From Desertifilum tharense IPPAS B-1220 (GTDB taxonomy: Bacteria > Cyanobacteriota > Cyanobacteriia > Cyanobacteriales > Desertifilaceae): DNA of 63,014 nt. Made by a program: the position numbers and the translations under genes. Numbering within the stretch: position 1 is the first letter of the stretch; every line of letters starts with the position of its first letter. Below the pieces are notes generated by a model. That model was not told the origin of the DNA. It worked only from the letters and a program-made list of their open reading frames with translations, and searched no databases. Location of the stretch: contig NZ_MJGC01000061.1 in the NCBI RefSeq assembly GCF_001746915.1, forward strand, positions 1 to 63,014, given 5' to 3'. Positions 8,688 to 19,846 of the stretch are shown here, piece by piece.

Positions 8688-11600
8688 GCGTTCTCCCCTG
8701 AGATTGGCAGCAAGAGGGTAAATTCAGTTCCTTGTCCGGGTTGAGAATTAACCTCAATCTGGCCAAGGTGCTTTTCTTCCACAATCTGACGCGCGATCGC
8801 CAATCCTAATCCCGTCCCTCGACCCACGGTTTTAGTTGTAAACAAGTGGTCAAAAATACACTGTTTCACGGCTTCAGCCATGCCAATTCCATTATCGGCA
8901 ATTCGGATAGAAACTTGACCCTTTGGTAGAACTTGAGTCTGAATGGTAATGCAATTAGAATGAACTTGAATCTCTTCAAAACTGCGCCCATGATTGGATT
9001 CTTCTAACGCATCAATAGCATTAGCAAGAATATTCATAAACACTTGATTCAGTTGTCCGGGATAGCAGTGAACCAGAGGCAAATCGCCATATTGTTTAAT
9101 GACTTGAATTTCTGGATGCTTGTCATTAGCCTTTAGGCGATGCTTCAAAATCAAAAGCGTGCTATCAATCCCTTCGTGGAGATTGAAAGGCACTTGATAA
9201 TTGCGATCGGCGCGGGAAAAAGTTCGCAAACTGTGGCTAATTTCAGAAATTCGATTAATTCCCAATCTCATTGATTCAATCAGCTTGGGTAAATCTTGAC
9301 GCACATAGTCCAAATCAATCGCTTCAATTTCGGATTGAATGCTTTCGCGAGGTTGGGGATATTCTTGCTGATACAAATCGATGAGTCCAAACAAGTCGCC
9401 GACGTAATCTAAAGCTGGCTGAATGTTTCCCCCAATAAAACCGACTGGATTATTAATTTCATGGGCTACTCCAGCTACTAAATTTCCTAAAGCTGACATT
9501 TTTTCGCTTTGGATAATTTGCAATTGCGCGTGTTGTAAATTCTGCAATGCTTGTTGAGCTTGTTGATACAGCTTGGCATTTTCTAAAGAGATTGCCACTT
9601 GGGAAGCCAGAAAATTAATAACCTGAAGGCGTTCTGAACTAAAGGCTCCAACTGCAAGCTGATTTTCTAAATAAAGAACGCCCACTAAATGACCTTGATT
9701 CAAAAGCGGCAGACAGAGGATACTTTGGGGTTGATACTTCAGCATATAATCCCCAATCAATCCAGAAATATTCGTTTCTAGACGATTGATTAAAACCTGT
9801 TCCTGGGTGTTTTTAACATACTGAATGATGCGCTGAGGGACTTCCGCACACTCTACTAGCGGTTGCGACTTCAGAGTGGTTTTGATGGGGGCTTGAGGAT
9901 TCTCGACATCGTGCAAAGAGGCGATCGCGCAAACTTTCCAGCCCTCTTCCTCCGGCAGAATTAACCCCGTTTTGCTCGCGCCGGAGTTTTCTAGCAAAAT
10001 CCGAGTCAGATTGGCAATTAATTCATCAAGTTCAATATTACTCGAAATCGCTTGAGCCGCTCTCAAGATGGCAGCAAAATCTAGGGCTGTTGAAATATCA
10101 GCGTTGCTGCTTGAAGAGGCGCGAGTCCGGGTTAGATCGCCGCCCCTGATTGCAATCGTTTCTAGGGGGTGCAAATGCAATTCTCGCTGTTGCAAGATCG
10201 GTTTAAGCAGATGCGGATACTGGGTTTCTAGGCGAGCGATGATGGCTTTTGCCCCCCAACGGGCGTAAGCATAATAGGCTTCTTGCAGGTAGGCTGCGGC
10301 TACCGTTTGTTTGCCCCAATCTAGGTAAAACTTGGCGGCTAATTCGTTGGCGATCGCCTCTTCATTCAGATAGCGATTTTCTTTGGCTGCTTGAATTGCC
10401 CGATCGTACAACTCTAGCGCCGTTGTCCTTTGCTGAAGCACCCGACATTTCTCAGCCTCCACCAAATCATACTTATGCTGATGGTTCATGGGGGCGTAAT
10501 CTGCCCAGTTTTTTAACTTGACTTGATTTTCCTGTATCCTTTGCCAGCAACTTGCGAAATCAGCCGCTTCTGGAACCAAAGTGGCTAGGAGGGTTAGCGA
10601 ATCGTAAAAGTAAAACACTGGCTCGCCAATGGTTCCGGCGCAACTCATCAAATACGCTTGAGCGCGATCGCCATCTTTCTGAGCCTGAGCCAAGTCACCC
10701 AACCAAAAATTTAAAACAAATCGATGCAGATAAAAAGCACATAAGCGGAAACTATCGCGAGAGATCGCCACCTGAGCAGTCAATTCTTCTTCGTAAGCCA
10801 CTCGCCGGAAGGGAACCTCATCTTCTGAGTAACCGAGCAAGATTAAAGCCATTTCCCAATAGAGTAAATAATGCTTGCCCGTGGTGACGATCTTCAGTTC
10901 GGTTAGATGTTGATGATAGGCGCGAATCTGAGCCTCAAACTCATTGAGGGGTTGACCCGACCAAAAGGCATTTAAGGCAAACACCTGAACGCTGTAGACT
11001 ACAAACGCTAAATCTCCAGCTTCTAATCCCGCTTGATAGCCTTCTTGGAAGATAGGTAAGCTCTCTCGTAAAGGATTTGTGCAGTGATGCACGTATCCGG
11101 CCACAATCACAAACGTTGCAGCGCGGGTGTTTCTGGCTTCCGGTTCTTTAGCAAGGCGGTAGGCAAGTTCCCCAAACTGCTGCACCTGTCGCATATCTTG
11201 CCAAATCATTTTGACGTGCAAGGCATAGCTGGCATAGCTGACTGAAGAAAAGAGGCAATTCCCAAATTGAATGGAAAGCTTGACTTGTCGCGCGGAGAGT
11301 AGGGGATGAAGGGGAGAGTGGGTTAAGTAACACGAGGGCAAAAGACTATCGACAATTTGCATAATCGCAAACTGTTGAGGATCGGTCATCTTAGGCAGAT
11401 GCACTAACTCCGTAATATCGCGATCGCCAATTAAGCCATCAATCTCGACCTTGGCTTGTTCGATATCCTCTGGAGTGGGAGAGTCGGGCAAACTCATCCC
11501 TAGTAATTGCAACACAGATTTGCCGATCGCGATCGCCTCAGTAAAAGCATTGCGGACGTTGAGCGATTGAATTTTGATGTGATAGACGCGTACCTGGTCA

Positions 11601-14107
11601 AAAGGCGTCTTCGCCTGCTCGATAACCCCTTCGATCCAGCGATCCATCTGCTCAAAATCGCTGCACAACCAGGCCACCTCTACCGCCAATTCATGCAGCT
11701 TGAGACTCATCGAGTAATGTCGCTGCCAAGCCTGTGCATCCAGCAGGCTGAGTCCGATGGTGGCATATTCGCGGGCGGCTTGATAGGCCGTGGCGGCTCT
11801 GGCTTTATGACCGGCAATCAGGTTCAATTGAGCTAACTCGTCTCGTTCTGCTGGGTCGGCAATCAGAGCAATGCCGTAGTTCAACTGATTGACTAGGGTA
11901 AAAATCCGTTCTTCTCTGGCTTCCGGCGAAATCTGCTGTAGCAGGAGTTGCCCAATTTGATAATGCGCGATCGCTCTATCGGCTTCGGGAATCAAAGAAT
12001 AAGCAGCCTGTTGAACGCGATCGTGTAAGAAGCGATAGCTAACGGTTGGCGGGGGACTGGCGGCGGTTAGCGGCTGCTCGCTGCCCACATAGAACTTATA
12101 AACCTCGCTCTGGGGAAGCACCAAACCTTCCTGTAATGCCTGCCACAAAGCGGCGGCTGTCTCGCTTTCCGAGGTTTGCGACACAATCGCTAAAGTGGCT
12201 AAGTCAAACAGATTGCCAATACAGGCGGCTAATTTCAAAATCTTTTGAGTGGCAGTTGGCAACTTTTGCAACTGTTCGGCCATAAACGCCACCACATCAT
12301 CTGTCAGGGCATTGTTGCGGATCTGAGCAATATCGCATTGCCAATATCCGGCTTGGAGATTGAAGGTGATTAACCCATCTTGATGCAGCGCCTTGAGGAA
12401 CTGAGTGGCAAAAAAGGGATTGCCTTTCGTCTTTTGGTACACTAACTCAGTTAAGGGTTGGGCTAACTGAGGCTGACAGCCTAGGGTATCGCTAACCAAC
12501 TGATTCAAACTTTCCAGACTCAAGGGTTTTAGAAAAATCGCATTCAGCGCTACTCCTTGTTTTCTCACCTCCTCCAACATCAACATGAAGGGATGGCCCG
12601 GCGAGACTTCATTATCCCGGTAAGCTCCCAGCAATAGTAGATAGCCCGGTTGCACCTCTCCCATTAACAAGCGAATCAACTGGAGAGAAGCTGAATCTGC
12701 CCATTGCCAATCATCGATAAACAGGACTAGCGGGTGAGATTGGGTAGCGAAAACGGCAATGAATTTTTGAAAGAGTAAATTAAAGCGGTTTTGGGCCGCA
12801 TTTCCCGATAGTTCCGGGATAGGGGGCTGTTTGCCCACAAGCCATTCCAGTTCCGGGATCGCGTCGATGATGACTTGAGCATTTTCGCCCAAAACTTCTA
12901 AAATTTTGGCTTTCCAGATTTGCAATTGACGCTCGTTTTCTGAAAGCAACTGTCCCATTAAATCTCGGAAGGCTTGGACAAAGGCCCCAAAGGGAATATT
13001 GCGATTAAATTGGTCGAATTTTCCTTTAATAAAGTAGCCCCGCTGCCGGACAATGGGTTTATGAATCTCGTTGATGACTGCGGTTTTACCAATTCCAGAG
13101 AAACCGGCAACGAGCATCAGTTCTGAGCCACCCTGCGCGACGCGATCGAAGGCTTGTAACAGGGTTTGAACTTCCCCTTCCCGACCATAGAGTTTTTCGG
13201 GGATGATAAAGCGATCGCAGATATCCCGCCGCGCGATCGCAAAGTCGGCAATTTGCCCCGTTTGCTGAAGTTGCTTGAGGCATTCTTCGAGGTCATGTTT
13301 AAGACCTAACGCGCTTTGATAGCGGTTTTCCGCGTTCTTAGCCATCAGTTTGCTGACGATCTCAGACACGACTGCGGGAATTTGCGGCTTCAACTGCTGT
13401 ACGGTCGGCGGCGTCTTGGCAATGTGACAATGGACTAATTCGATCGGATCGTTAGATTGAAAGGGGAGTTGTCCGGTTAAGAGTTCAAATAGCGTTACCC
13501 CCAAGGCATAGAAATCGCTTTTGTAGTCAATTCCTCGGTTCATGCGTCCAGTTTGTTCGGGCGCGAGATAGGCTAAGGTGCCTTCGAGTCCCTGGGGGTT
13601 TTTGATTTCCTGGGTTTCTTTAGATAAAAGCGAGGAAATGGAGAAGTCAATCAGTTTAACTTGTCGGGTGTGGGGATTGATTAAAATATTGGCGGGTTTG
13701 ATGTCTTTATGAATAACGCGATGCTGGTAAAGTCCGTGGAGGATATCGGCCAGTTGCAGGGCGATCGCTAAAACTTCTGCCAACGCTAGCGCGTGAGTCT
13801 GGGTATACGCTTTGAGGGAAATTCCCCCAAAATCTTCCATCACAATCGCATAGGTATGGTGATAAGGTTCCAGACTATAGGGAACGACGACTCCTGGCAA
13901 ACAGAGATTTTTAGCCAGAGCATACTGGTTGCGAAATTGCAGTAATTCGCTAAAGCTGGGATAATCCCGTTGTAAAATTTTGACGATCGCAGGTTGGCGA
14001 TCGCTGTCTCGCCTCGCTCGATAAACCTTTGTTTTTGACCCACAGTACAGTTCCTTGAGGTCGCTGTAACGATGGCCACCGAGGATCAGAGCCGAGGCTG
14101 AATTCAT
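8684..14107 (-). CDS. HstK-type Ser/Thr-His multikinase, paralogue 1
   Basis: Giant cytoplasmic signalling protein of 1807 residues from ATG 14107, which is preceded by AGGATAACGAAG. A TTG 12 codons upstream is open too. Order: Ser/Thr kinase (about 10-270, [10 protein letters not shown] and DFSISSLL), AAA/STAND ATPase (Walker A GFSGIGKT about 333; Walker [12 protein letters not shown]), a long helical TPR-like region (about 600-1330), GAF (about 1380-1520), a short coiled coil, HisKA with His in VAHEINNP (about 1547), and HATPase ([23 protein letters not shown]). The kinase loop reads DFS instead of DFG and HKD instead of HRD, as in the two paralogues. HstK proteins were described in heterocystous cyanobacteria; their stimulus and targets are poorly known. 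It lacks the PAS domain seen in paralogue 3. Confidence 0.93.
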   Translation of the reverse strand: MNSASALILGGHRYSDLKELYCGSKTKVYRARRDSDRQPAIVKILQRDYPSFSELLQFRNQYALAKNLCLPGVVVPYSLEPYHHTYAIVMEDFGGISLKAYTQTHALALAEVLAIALQLADILHGLYQHRVIHKDIKPANILINPHTRQVKLIDFSISSLLSKETQEIKNPQGLEGTLAYLAPEQTGRMNRGIDYKSDFYALGVTLFELLTGQLPFQSNDPIELVHCHIAKTPPTVQQLKPQIPAVVSEIVSKLMAKNAENRYQSALGLKHDLEECLKQLQQTGQIADFAIARRDICDRFIIPEKLYGREGEVQTLLQAFDRVAQGGSELMLVAGFSGIGKTAVINEIHKPIVRQRGYFIKGKFDQFNRNIPFGAFVQAFRDLMGQLLSENERQLQIWKAKILEVLGENAQVIIDAIPELEWLVGKQPPIPELSGNAAQNRFNLLFQKFIAVFATQSHPLVLFIDDWQWADSASLQLIRLLMGEVQPGYLLLLGAYRDNEVSPGHPFMLMLEEVRKQGVALNAIFLKPLSLESLNQLVSDTLGCQPQLAQPLTELVYQKTKGNPFFATQFLKALHQDGLITFNLQAGYWQCDIAQIRNNALTDDVVAFMAEQLQKLPTATQKILKLAACIGNLFDLATLAIVSQTSESETAAALWQALQEGLVLPQSEVYKFYVGSEQPLTAASPPPTVSYRFLHDRVQQAAYSLIPEADRAIAHYQIGQLLLQQISPEAREERIFTLVNQLNYGIALIADPAERDELAQLNLIAGHKARAATAYQAAREYATIGLSLLDAQAWQRHYSMSLKLHELAVEVAWLCSDFEQMDRWIEGVIEQAKTPFDQVRVYHIKIQSLNVRNAFTEAIAIGKSVLQLLGMSLPDSPTPEDIEQAKVEIDGLIGDRDITELVHLPKMTDPQQFAIMQIVDSLLPSCYLTHSPLHPLLSARQVKLSIQFGNCLFSSVSYASYALHVKMIWQDMRQVQQFGELAYRLAKEPEARNTRAATFVIVAGYVHHCTNPLRESLPIFQEGYQAGLEAGDLAFVVYSVQVFALNAFWSGQPLNEFEAQIRAYHQHLTELKIVTTGKHYLLYWEMALILLGYSEDEVPFRRVAYEEELTAQVAISRDSFRLCAFYLHRFVLNFWLGDLAQAQKDGDRAQAYLMSCAGTIGEPVFYFYDSLTLLATLVPEAADFASCWQRIQENQVKLKNWADYAPMNHQHKYDLVEAEKCRVLQQRTTALELYDRAIQAAKENRYLNEEAIANELAAKFYLDWGKQTVAAAYLQEAYYAYARWGAKAIIARLETQYPHLLKPILQQRELHLHPLETIAIRGGDLTRTRASSSSNADISTALDFAAILRAAQAISSNIELDELIANLTRILLENSGASKTGLILPEEEGWKVCAIASLHDVENPQAPIKTTLKSQPLVECAEVPQRIIQYVKNTQEQVLINRLETNISGLIGDYMLKYQPQSILCLPLLNQGHLVGVLYLENQLAVGAFSSERLQVINFLASQVAISLENAKLYQQAQQALQNLQHAQLQIIQSEKMSALGNLVAGVAHEINNPVGFIGGNIQPALDYVGDLFGLIDLYQQEYPQPRESIQSEIEAIDLDYVRQDLPKLIESMRLGINRISEISHSLRTFSRADRNYQVPFNLHEGIDSTLLILKHRLKANDKHPEIQVIKQYGDLPLVHCYPGQLNQVFMNILANAIDALEESNHGRSFEEIQVHSNCITIQTQVLPKGQVSIRIADNGIGMAEAVKQCIFDHLFTTKTVGRGTGLGLAIARQIVEEKHLGQIEVNSQPGQGTEFTLLLPISGENA

Positions 14108-14205
14108 CTTCGTTATCCTGTCTAAAGTCGGGTTGTTATGCAATTAATGTGCCCAAATGGGGCTGCAAGTTGAACAGCCAGCCGAGTTCTAGGTTGAGCC
14201 TTGCA

Positions 14206-14238
14206 AACCCCAACAGCAGCTAAGGGTGTGTTGGGGTT
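14206..14238. terminator. Perfect 10-bp hairpin between multikinases 1 and 2
   Basis: AACCCCAACA (14206-14215) pairs exactly with TGTTGGGGTT (14229-14238) across a 13-base loop. It lies just after the stop of paralogue 2 as read on the minus strand. No long T run follows on either strand, so it may be a terminator, an RNA-stabilising element or a repeat palindrome; termination is inference. Confidence 0.45.
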
Positions 14239-14283
14239 GATTCTCCTTGGGTTCGTCAGCCAGGGGATGCAACAAACCGCCGC

Positions 14284-17200
14284 TTAATCTTTGATCGGCA
14301 AGTTAATTTCAAATACCGTTCCCTCACCTAGAACTGAGCTAACTTCCAAGCTTCCCCCATGCTTATCGACCACGATCTGGCGCGCGATCGCCAATCCTAA
14401 CCCCGTCCCTTGACCGACAGGTTTTGTGGTAAACAGATGGTCAAAAATGTGCTGTTTCACGGTTTCGGATATGCCGACTCCATTATCGGCAATGACAATT
14501 TTAACCCAGTCGCGATCGAGCAGTTCTGTCCGCAGAATAATCTGATAATTCGGTGCAGAATTCTCCCCAGGGCGATCGCGGGTGCTGAACTCATTTAAGG
14601 CATCAATGGCATTGGCTAAAATGTTCATAAACACCTGATTCATTTGTCCCGGAAAGCAGTAAATGGGCGGGATATCGCCGTATTCTTTAACAATTGCGAT
14701 CGCTGGACGAAACTCATTCGCCTTCAAGCGATGTTTAAGGATGAGCAGGGTACTTTCAATGCCTTCGTGAAGATTGAACGATACCTTGTCATCTCGATCG
14801 GCTCTAGAGAAAACTCTCAGGCTGTTACTGATATCGCGAATGCGTTCAACGCCAAGTTGCATGGACTCCAATAACTTAGGAAAATCAACCCGTATGTAGT
14901 CCAAATCAACCGCTTCTATTTCATCAAGGATTTCAGCATCGGGGTTGGGGAATTTTTGCTGATAGAGTTCAATCAAGCCTAACAGGTCTTGAATGTATTG
15001 TTGAGCGGGTTCTAGATTGCCTGCAATAAAACCAACAGGATTGTTAATTTCATGCGCGACCCCAGAAACCAAATTACCCAAAGCAGACATCTTTTCACTT
15101 TGGACTAATTGCAGTTGCATTTGCTGTAAATGCGAGAGTGAATTCTGGGCTTGTTGATAAAGTCTAGCATTTTCAAGAGAAATAGCAACTTGGGACGCCA
15201 GAAGATTAATGGCGAGTAGACGTTCGCTGGTAAAAACGCCCTGAGTGAGTTGATTTTCGAGATACAAAATTCCTGCCAAATGTCCTTGATTAACAATGGG
15301 CAAGCCTAACGCACTCTTAGGAGCATAGGTCAGCATATAGTGACCAATAACGCCCGGTGTATGAGTTTGCAAATTATTGACAATAGCCGTTTGCTGAGTG
15401 TTCTTAACGTAATAGATCAGCTTTTTCGGGACATCTGGACAAGTTTCAACCGATTGGGCGCAAAGCAACGTTTGCAAGCTGCTATCTTGGCGATCGATAG
15501 AAGTAATGGCTCTCACCTGCAACCCCTCTTCAAGCGGCAAAATCAGAACAGATTTTTCCGCCCCAGAAATTTTCAGGAGAATTTGCGTGAGACTGGCGAT
15601 TAATTCATTCAATTCAATCCGACTAGAAATGGCTTGCGCCGCCTCGATCAACGAGGCAAAATCTAACGCCTCAGAAAAATTAGAAATTCCCTCGCTAGAA
15701 GAATGCGTCGAGCAAGAGGCGCTTAAATTCTGCATCACTTTGGCAACCGTTTCTAAGGGATTTAAATTGAAGGGTCGTTGCTGGACAATCGGTTGCAGTA
15801 ATTGAGGATAGCAGCGTTCCAAATCCTCGGTCTTAGCTTTCGCATTCCAACGGGCATAACAATAGTAGGCTTCAATCAAATAATCTTGACTGATGCGGTC
15901 TTTGCCTCGCAACCGATAAAATCGAGCGGCTAGTTCATTGGCGAGGGCTTCTTCTTGCAAATATCCGTTGGCTTTAGCTTTGGCGATCGCCAAATCGTAA
16001 TATTCCATTGCTTGATAAATCTGCTCGCTGACTCGGTATTGTTCAGCTTCAACCAGGTAAAACTTGTGCAAATGATTCATGGGGGCATCCTCAGCCCATC
16101 GCTTCAGCTTCGCTTGATTGGCACTGACGCGCTGTTTAGCGCGATCGCGTTCGGCTTCCGGCAGATCCGAACAGACTGCCAGTTGAGTGAGAGAATCATA
16201 AAAATGAAAAATGGGCACCATAAAACAGCCCGCCACTCCCTCTAGATAGCGCAACGCCCGATCCGCCACCTCAACTGCAATCTCCCACTCCTGAAACAGA
16301 TAGCTGAGAATCAACTTATTGATATAGAGCGTTCCTAGCGCGTACAAATCGTTGGCGCTGCGGTGTAACGGCAGCATCGCCACCTCATCGTAGGCTTCAC
16401 CCACCAGTTGCCAGGGCTTTTGACAAGAATTGCCCAAATTCAAAACCGATTGATAGAAGATTTGGAGATAGTTATGAGCCACAGTCTGCTTGAGATGAGC
16501 CAAGGATTGACTGTAGGTTGCCATTTCTGGTTGCAACGTCACCAAATCCTTACCTAAGAAATACGATAGCGAGCCGTAATTGTAAGCACAATAAGCCGCA
16601 TACTCTAAAGCACCCATCTCTAAACCGCTGTGATAGCCTTCCAAAAGCGGGTTCAGAGCCTCTTGAATGGAATGTTTCCAGGGCTTGACAAAGGGGTAGA
16701 CCATATTGATCGTACTCGCTTTGAAGGCCTGATTTTGACCGCGTGCCAGTAAATCTAAAGCAAGCTGCCCCGCCCGATTGCCTAAGTCAATTTCTCCTAT
16801 GACGCCGCAGAGAATCACCCCATACCAAGCATAAGCCAGGGTCGAGACTGGCGCATTCCCCCGCTGAATGGATAACTGCACTTGTTTGAACACAATTAAG
16901 GGCAAAAGAGCCGGTATCGCTTGATAGACAGCGGCAGTTACGGCGCTGAGGATGCGAATGACCGCCAAAGCTTCTGGATCGACCATTTCAGGAAGCTCTA
17001 GCAAGGCTTCTAAGGGTTTGCCTGCTAGCAACATTTGGGTGTCCTGAAAGCTTTGTTCAATCTCTGCGGGGGTGGGTTGTTCTGGAAAAACAACGTTGAA
17101 TTTTTCTAAAACGAGCAAGGCTTGTTGAATCGCTTCCGGCTGCCGACTGCGGGCAACATCAGCCAGGATCTTGACTTCATACACTTTCACGGTATCGAGC

Positions 17201-19731
17201 AGGTGACGAGCATTTTGCAAGACCTTCTCGATTAGTTGCTCCATCAGGGGAAAGCAGCCGCTCAGACCGGCAACTTCTGCGGCGAGTTCGTGCAACGCTA
17301 AGGTTAAGGCGTAGGATTGCTGCCATCCGGTGGGAGCAAGCAATTGAATGCCGGTGGTTAAATACTCCATTGCCGCAGCATAGGCGGTTGAGGCTTTGGC
17401 TTTTTGTCCGGCGGCGAGGTTTAACTGGGCGAGTTGTTCTCGTTCCGTTTCTGAGGAAATTAGGGCGATGCCTTGATTCAACTGGTTGACAATTTCAAAC
17501 CGCTTTTCCTGTTGTTCTTCTGGGGTGGTGCTGTTGAGTAAGAGTTGTCCGATGGTGAGATGCGTCAGTTGTTTGGCGTCTTCAGGAATTAGAGAGTAGG
17601 CGGCTTGCTGAACGCGATCGTGCAGAAAGCGGTAGGTGGAAAGTTGAGCGTATAACAGCGGCTTCTGGGGGGGTTCGCCAAGCGCAATGTTCTGAGTTTC
17701 CTGGTGATAAAACTTGTAACTCTCATTGAGGGGAATAATTAACCCTTCTTGTATGGCTTGCCAAAGGTCGGTTAGGGTTTGCGTCTGAGATTGCGCGGAA
17801 ACGATCGCTAGGGTGGGCAAATCGAATTGATTGCCGATGCAGGCTGCTAATTTCAAAACGTTTTGGGTGCGTGCGGGTAGCTTTTGCAGTTGCAGGGCCA
17901 TAAATTCCACCACGTCTTTCCCCAGTACGCGCGACCGCACCTGCACGCGATCGCATTCCCAACTCCCAGTATTCTCATTAAAGGTAATCAGGCCCTCCTC
18001 ATGCAGGGCCTTGAGAAATTGGGTGGCAAAAAAAGGATTTCCCTGTGTTTGCCTCATGACTAACTCAGCCAAGGGTTGAGCCAGCGTTTGAGAGTTGAGG
18101 GTGTCTGCAACCAGGTGTTGAATGGAGGTCGAGTCTAGAGGGGATAGGGTGATGGTATTGACGATCGCGCCTGCTTTTTGCATCTCCTCTAAGACCTGCA
18201 TGAGGGGATGGGCTGGCGTGACTTCATTATCCCGGTAGGCACCAATGAATAGTAGATAATGCGTCTCGGCTTCGCAGGTTAATTGCTGCATCAACTTCAG
18301 CGAGGCAGAGTCTATCCATTGCAAGTCATCGATAAAGATGACTAAAGGATGGTGGGGGGAGGTGAAAACTGAAATGAAGTTTTGAAACAGGCGATGAAAC
18401 CGATTTTGAGCCGCCTCTCCAGATAGGGGGGTGACGGCGGGTTGCGAACCAATAATTCGCTCTAGTTCGGGAATCACTTCAATCATGATTTGCCCATTTT
18501 GACCTAATGCCTCTAAAATCAGGGCTTTCCAGGTTTGCAGTTGAGTATCAGACTCGCTCAAAAGCTGTTCCATTAAGTCTCGAAAGGCTTGCACGAAGGC
18601 AGAAAACGGCGTATTTCGCCCAAATTGATCGTATTTGCCTTTAATGAAGTAACCCCGATGGCGAACAATGGGTTTGTGAACTTCGTTGACAACGGCTGTT
18701 TTACCAATTCCAGATAAACCGGCAACGAGAATCATTTCGCTGCGTCCGGAAGAGCGTTCTCCTGACACGCGATCAAAAGCAGCGAGTAAGGTTTGGACTT
18801 CGAGTTGTCGGCCATACAGCTTTTCTGGGATGCTAAAGCGATCGCCAATATCTTTTTGCCCGATAGTAAAGGGCGCAATGCTTTGGGTTTGCTGCCATTG
18901 CTGTTGGCATTGTTGCAAGTCGTGCTTGAGGCCTAATGCACTCTGATAGCGGTCTTCGATATTTTTCGCCATCAGTTTCATCACAATCTCTAAAATTGGG
19001 GAGGGAATTTCTTCTGAGTTGCTCGGTTGAGGGGCGGGTTTGGCGATGTGGCAGTGAACTAACTCCATCGGATCGTTTGCCTGAAAGGGGAGTTGTCCGG
19101 TTAGGAGTTCGTAGAATACTACCCCCAATGAGTAAAAATCGCTGCGGTAGTCAATCCCTCGGTTCATCCGTCCTGTTTGTTCTGGAGCAATATAGGCGAG
19201 GGTTCCTTCTAAGGTGTTGGTGCTTAGGATTTCTTGGGTTTCTTTGGGTAACAGCGAGGCGATACTAAAGTCAATGAGTTTGACTTGTTGGGTTTTGGGG
19301 TTAATTAAGATATTGGTCGGCTTGAGATCTTTATGAATCACTCGGTGTTGATAAAGTCCGTGCAGAATATCCGCAAGTTGCAGCGCGATCGCCAAAAACT
19401 CACCGATCGTTAATGGATGATTCCCGGTATATTCCTTGAGGGAAATTCCCCCAAAGTCTTCCATCACCAAAGCATAACTATGGCGATAATGCTCCAAGTG
19501 ATAGGGGATAACAATGCCAGGTACGGGCAGATTTTTAGCAATGACATACTGATTGCGCCATTGCAATAGCTCGTTAAAGCTTGGGTATTCCCGCTGCAAC
19601 ACTTTAATGATGACGGGCTGTCGATCCGCTGTGCGAATCGCTCGGTAAACCGCAGTTTTTGTCCCTAAATAAAGGGGTTCAAAACCAGCATATCCAGGAA
19701 TTTCTTCCTGTAAGCATTGGACTGCATTCAT
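14284..19731 (-). CDS. HstK-type Ser/Thr-His multikinase, paralogue 2
   Basis: 1815 residues from ATG 19731, with GGAT about ten bases upstream. Same architecture as the neighbour: Ser/Thr kinase (about 15-275; HKDLKPTNIL, DFSIASLL), AAA ATPase (Walker A GLSGIGKT near residue 337; IFIDDLQWIDS), helical middle, GAF (about 1390-1530), HisKA (VAHEINNP near residue 1560), HATPase ([26 protein letters not shown]). The GAF-to-HisKA linker is shorter than in paralogue 3. Similarity to both neighbours runs the full length, so the cluster arose by tandem duplication. Gaps to the neighbours are only 115-176 bp, each with its own apparent start, so co-transcription is possible but not shown. Confidence 0.93.
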   Translation of the reverse strand: MNAVQCLQEEIPGYAGFEPLYLGTKTAVYRAIRTADRQPVIIKVLQREYPSFNELLQWRNQYVIAKNLPVPGIVIPYHLEHYRHSYALVMEDFGGISLKEYTGNHPLTIGEFLAIALQLADILHGLYQHRVIHKDLKPTNILINPKTQQVKLIDFSIASLLPKETQEILSTNTLEGTLAYIAPEQTGRMNRGIDYRSDFYSLGVVFYELLTGQLPFQANDPMELVHCHIAKPAPQPSNSEEIPSPILEIVMKLMAKNIEDRYQSALGLKHDLQQCQQQWQQTQSIAPFTIGQKDIGDRFSIPEKLYGRQLEVQTLLAAFDRVSGERSSGRSEMILVAGLSGIGKTAVVNEVHKPIVRHRGYFIKGKYDQFGRNTPFSAFVQAFRDLMEQLLSESDTQLQTWKALILEALGQNGQIMIEVIPELERIIGSQPAVTPLSGEAAQNRFHRLFQNFISVFTSPHHPLVIFIDDLQWIDSASLKLMQQLTCEAETHYLLFIGAYRDNEVTPAHPLMQVLEEMQKAGAIVNTITLSPLDSTSIQHLVADTLNSQTLAQPLAELVMRQTQGNPFFATQFLKALHEEGLITFNENTGSWECDRVQVRSRVLGKDVVEFMALQLQKLPARTQNVLKLAACIGNQFDLPTLAIVSAQSQTQTLTDLWQAIQEGLIIPLNESYKFYHQETQNIALGEPPQKPLLYAQLSTYRFLHDRVQQAAYSLIPEDAKQLTHLTIGQLLLNSTTPEEQQEKRFEIVNQLNQGIALISSETEREQLAQLNLAAGQKAKASTAYAAAMEYLTTGIQLLAPTGWQQSYALTLALHELAAEVAGLSGCFPLMEQLIEKVLQNARHLLDTVKVYEVKILADVARSRQPEAIQQALLVLEKFNVVFPEQPTPAEIEQSFQDTQMLLAGKPLEALLELPEMVDPEALAVIRILSAVTAAVYQAIPALLPLIVFKQVQLSIQRGNAPVSTLAYAWYGVILCGVIGEIDLGNRAGQLALDLLARGQNQAFKASTINMVYPFVKPWKHSIQEALNPLLEGYHSGLEMGALEYAAYCAYNYGSLSYFLGKDLVTLQPEMATYSQSLAHLKQTVAHNYLQIFYQSVLNLGNSCQKPWQLVGEAYDEVAMLPLHRSANDLYALGTLYINKLILSYLFQEWEIAVEVADRALRYLEGVAGCFMVPIFHFYDSLTQLAVCSDLPEAERDRAKQRVSANQAKLKRWAEDAPMNHLHKFYLVEAEQYRVSEQIYQAMEYYDLAIAKAKANGYLQEEALANELAARFYRLRGKDRISQDYLIEAYYCYARWNAKAKTEDLERCYPQLLQPIVQQRPFNLNPLETVAKVMQNLSASCSTHSSSEGISNFSEALDFASLIEAAQAISSRIELNELIASLTQILLKISGAEKSVLILPLEEGLQVRAITSIDRQDSSLQTLLCAQSVETCPDVPKKLIYYVKNTQQTAIVNNLQTHTPGVIGHYMLTYAPKSALGLPIVNQGHLAGILYLENQLTQGVFTSERLLAINLLASQVAISLENARLYQQAQNSLSHLQQMQLQLVQSEKMSALGNLVSGVAHEINNPVGFIAGNLEPAQQYIQDLLGLIELYQQKFPNPDAEILDEIEAVDLDYIRVDFPKLLESMQLGVERIRDISNSLRVFSRADRDDKVSFNLHEGIESTLLILKHRLKANEFRPAIAIVKEYGDIPPIYCFPGQMNQVFMNILANAIDALNEFSTRDRPGENSAPNYQIILRTELLDRDWVKIVIADNGVGISETVKQHIFDHLFTTKPVGQGTGLGLAIARQIVVDKHGGSLEVSSVLGEGTVFEINLPIKD

Positions 19732-19846
19732 GTTATTTCTATCCTAGAATCAGAAACTATCGAGTGAATGACCCAGCCTGTCAAACGCTCTATTAGAATC
19801 TGAAAGGATTCAATTGAGTAAATGAATGATAGATCGATCGCTTAAC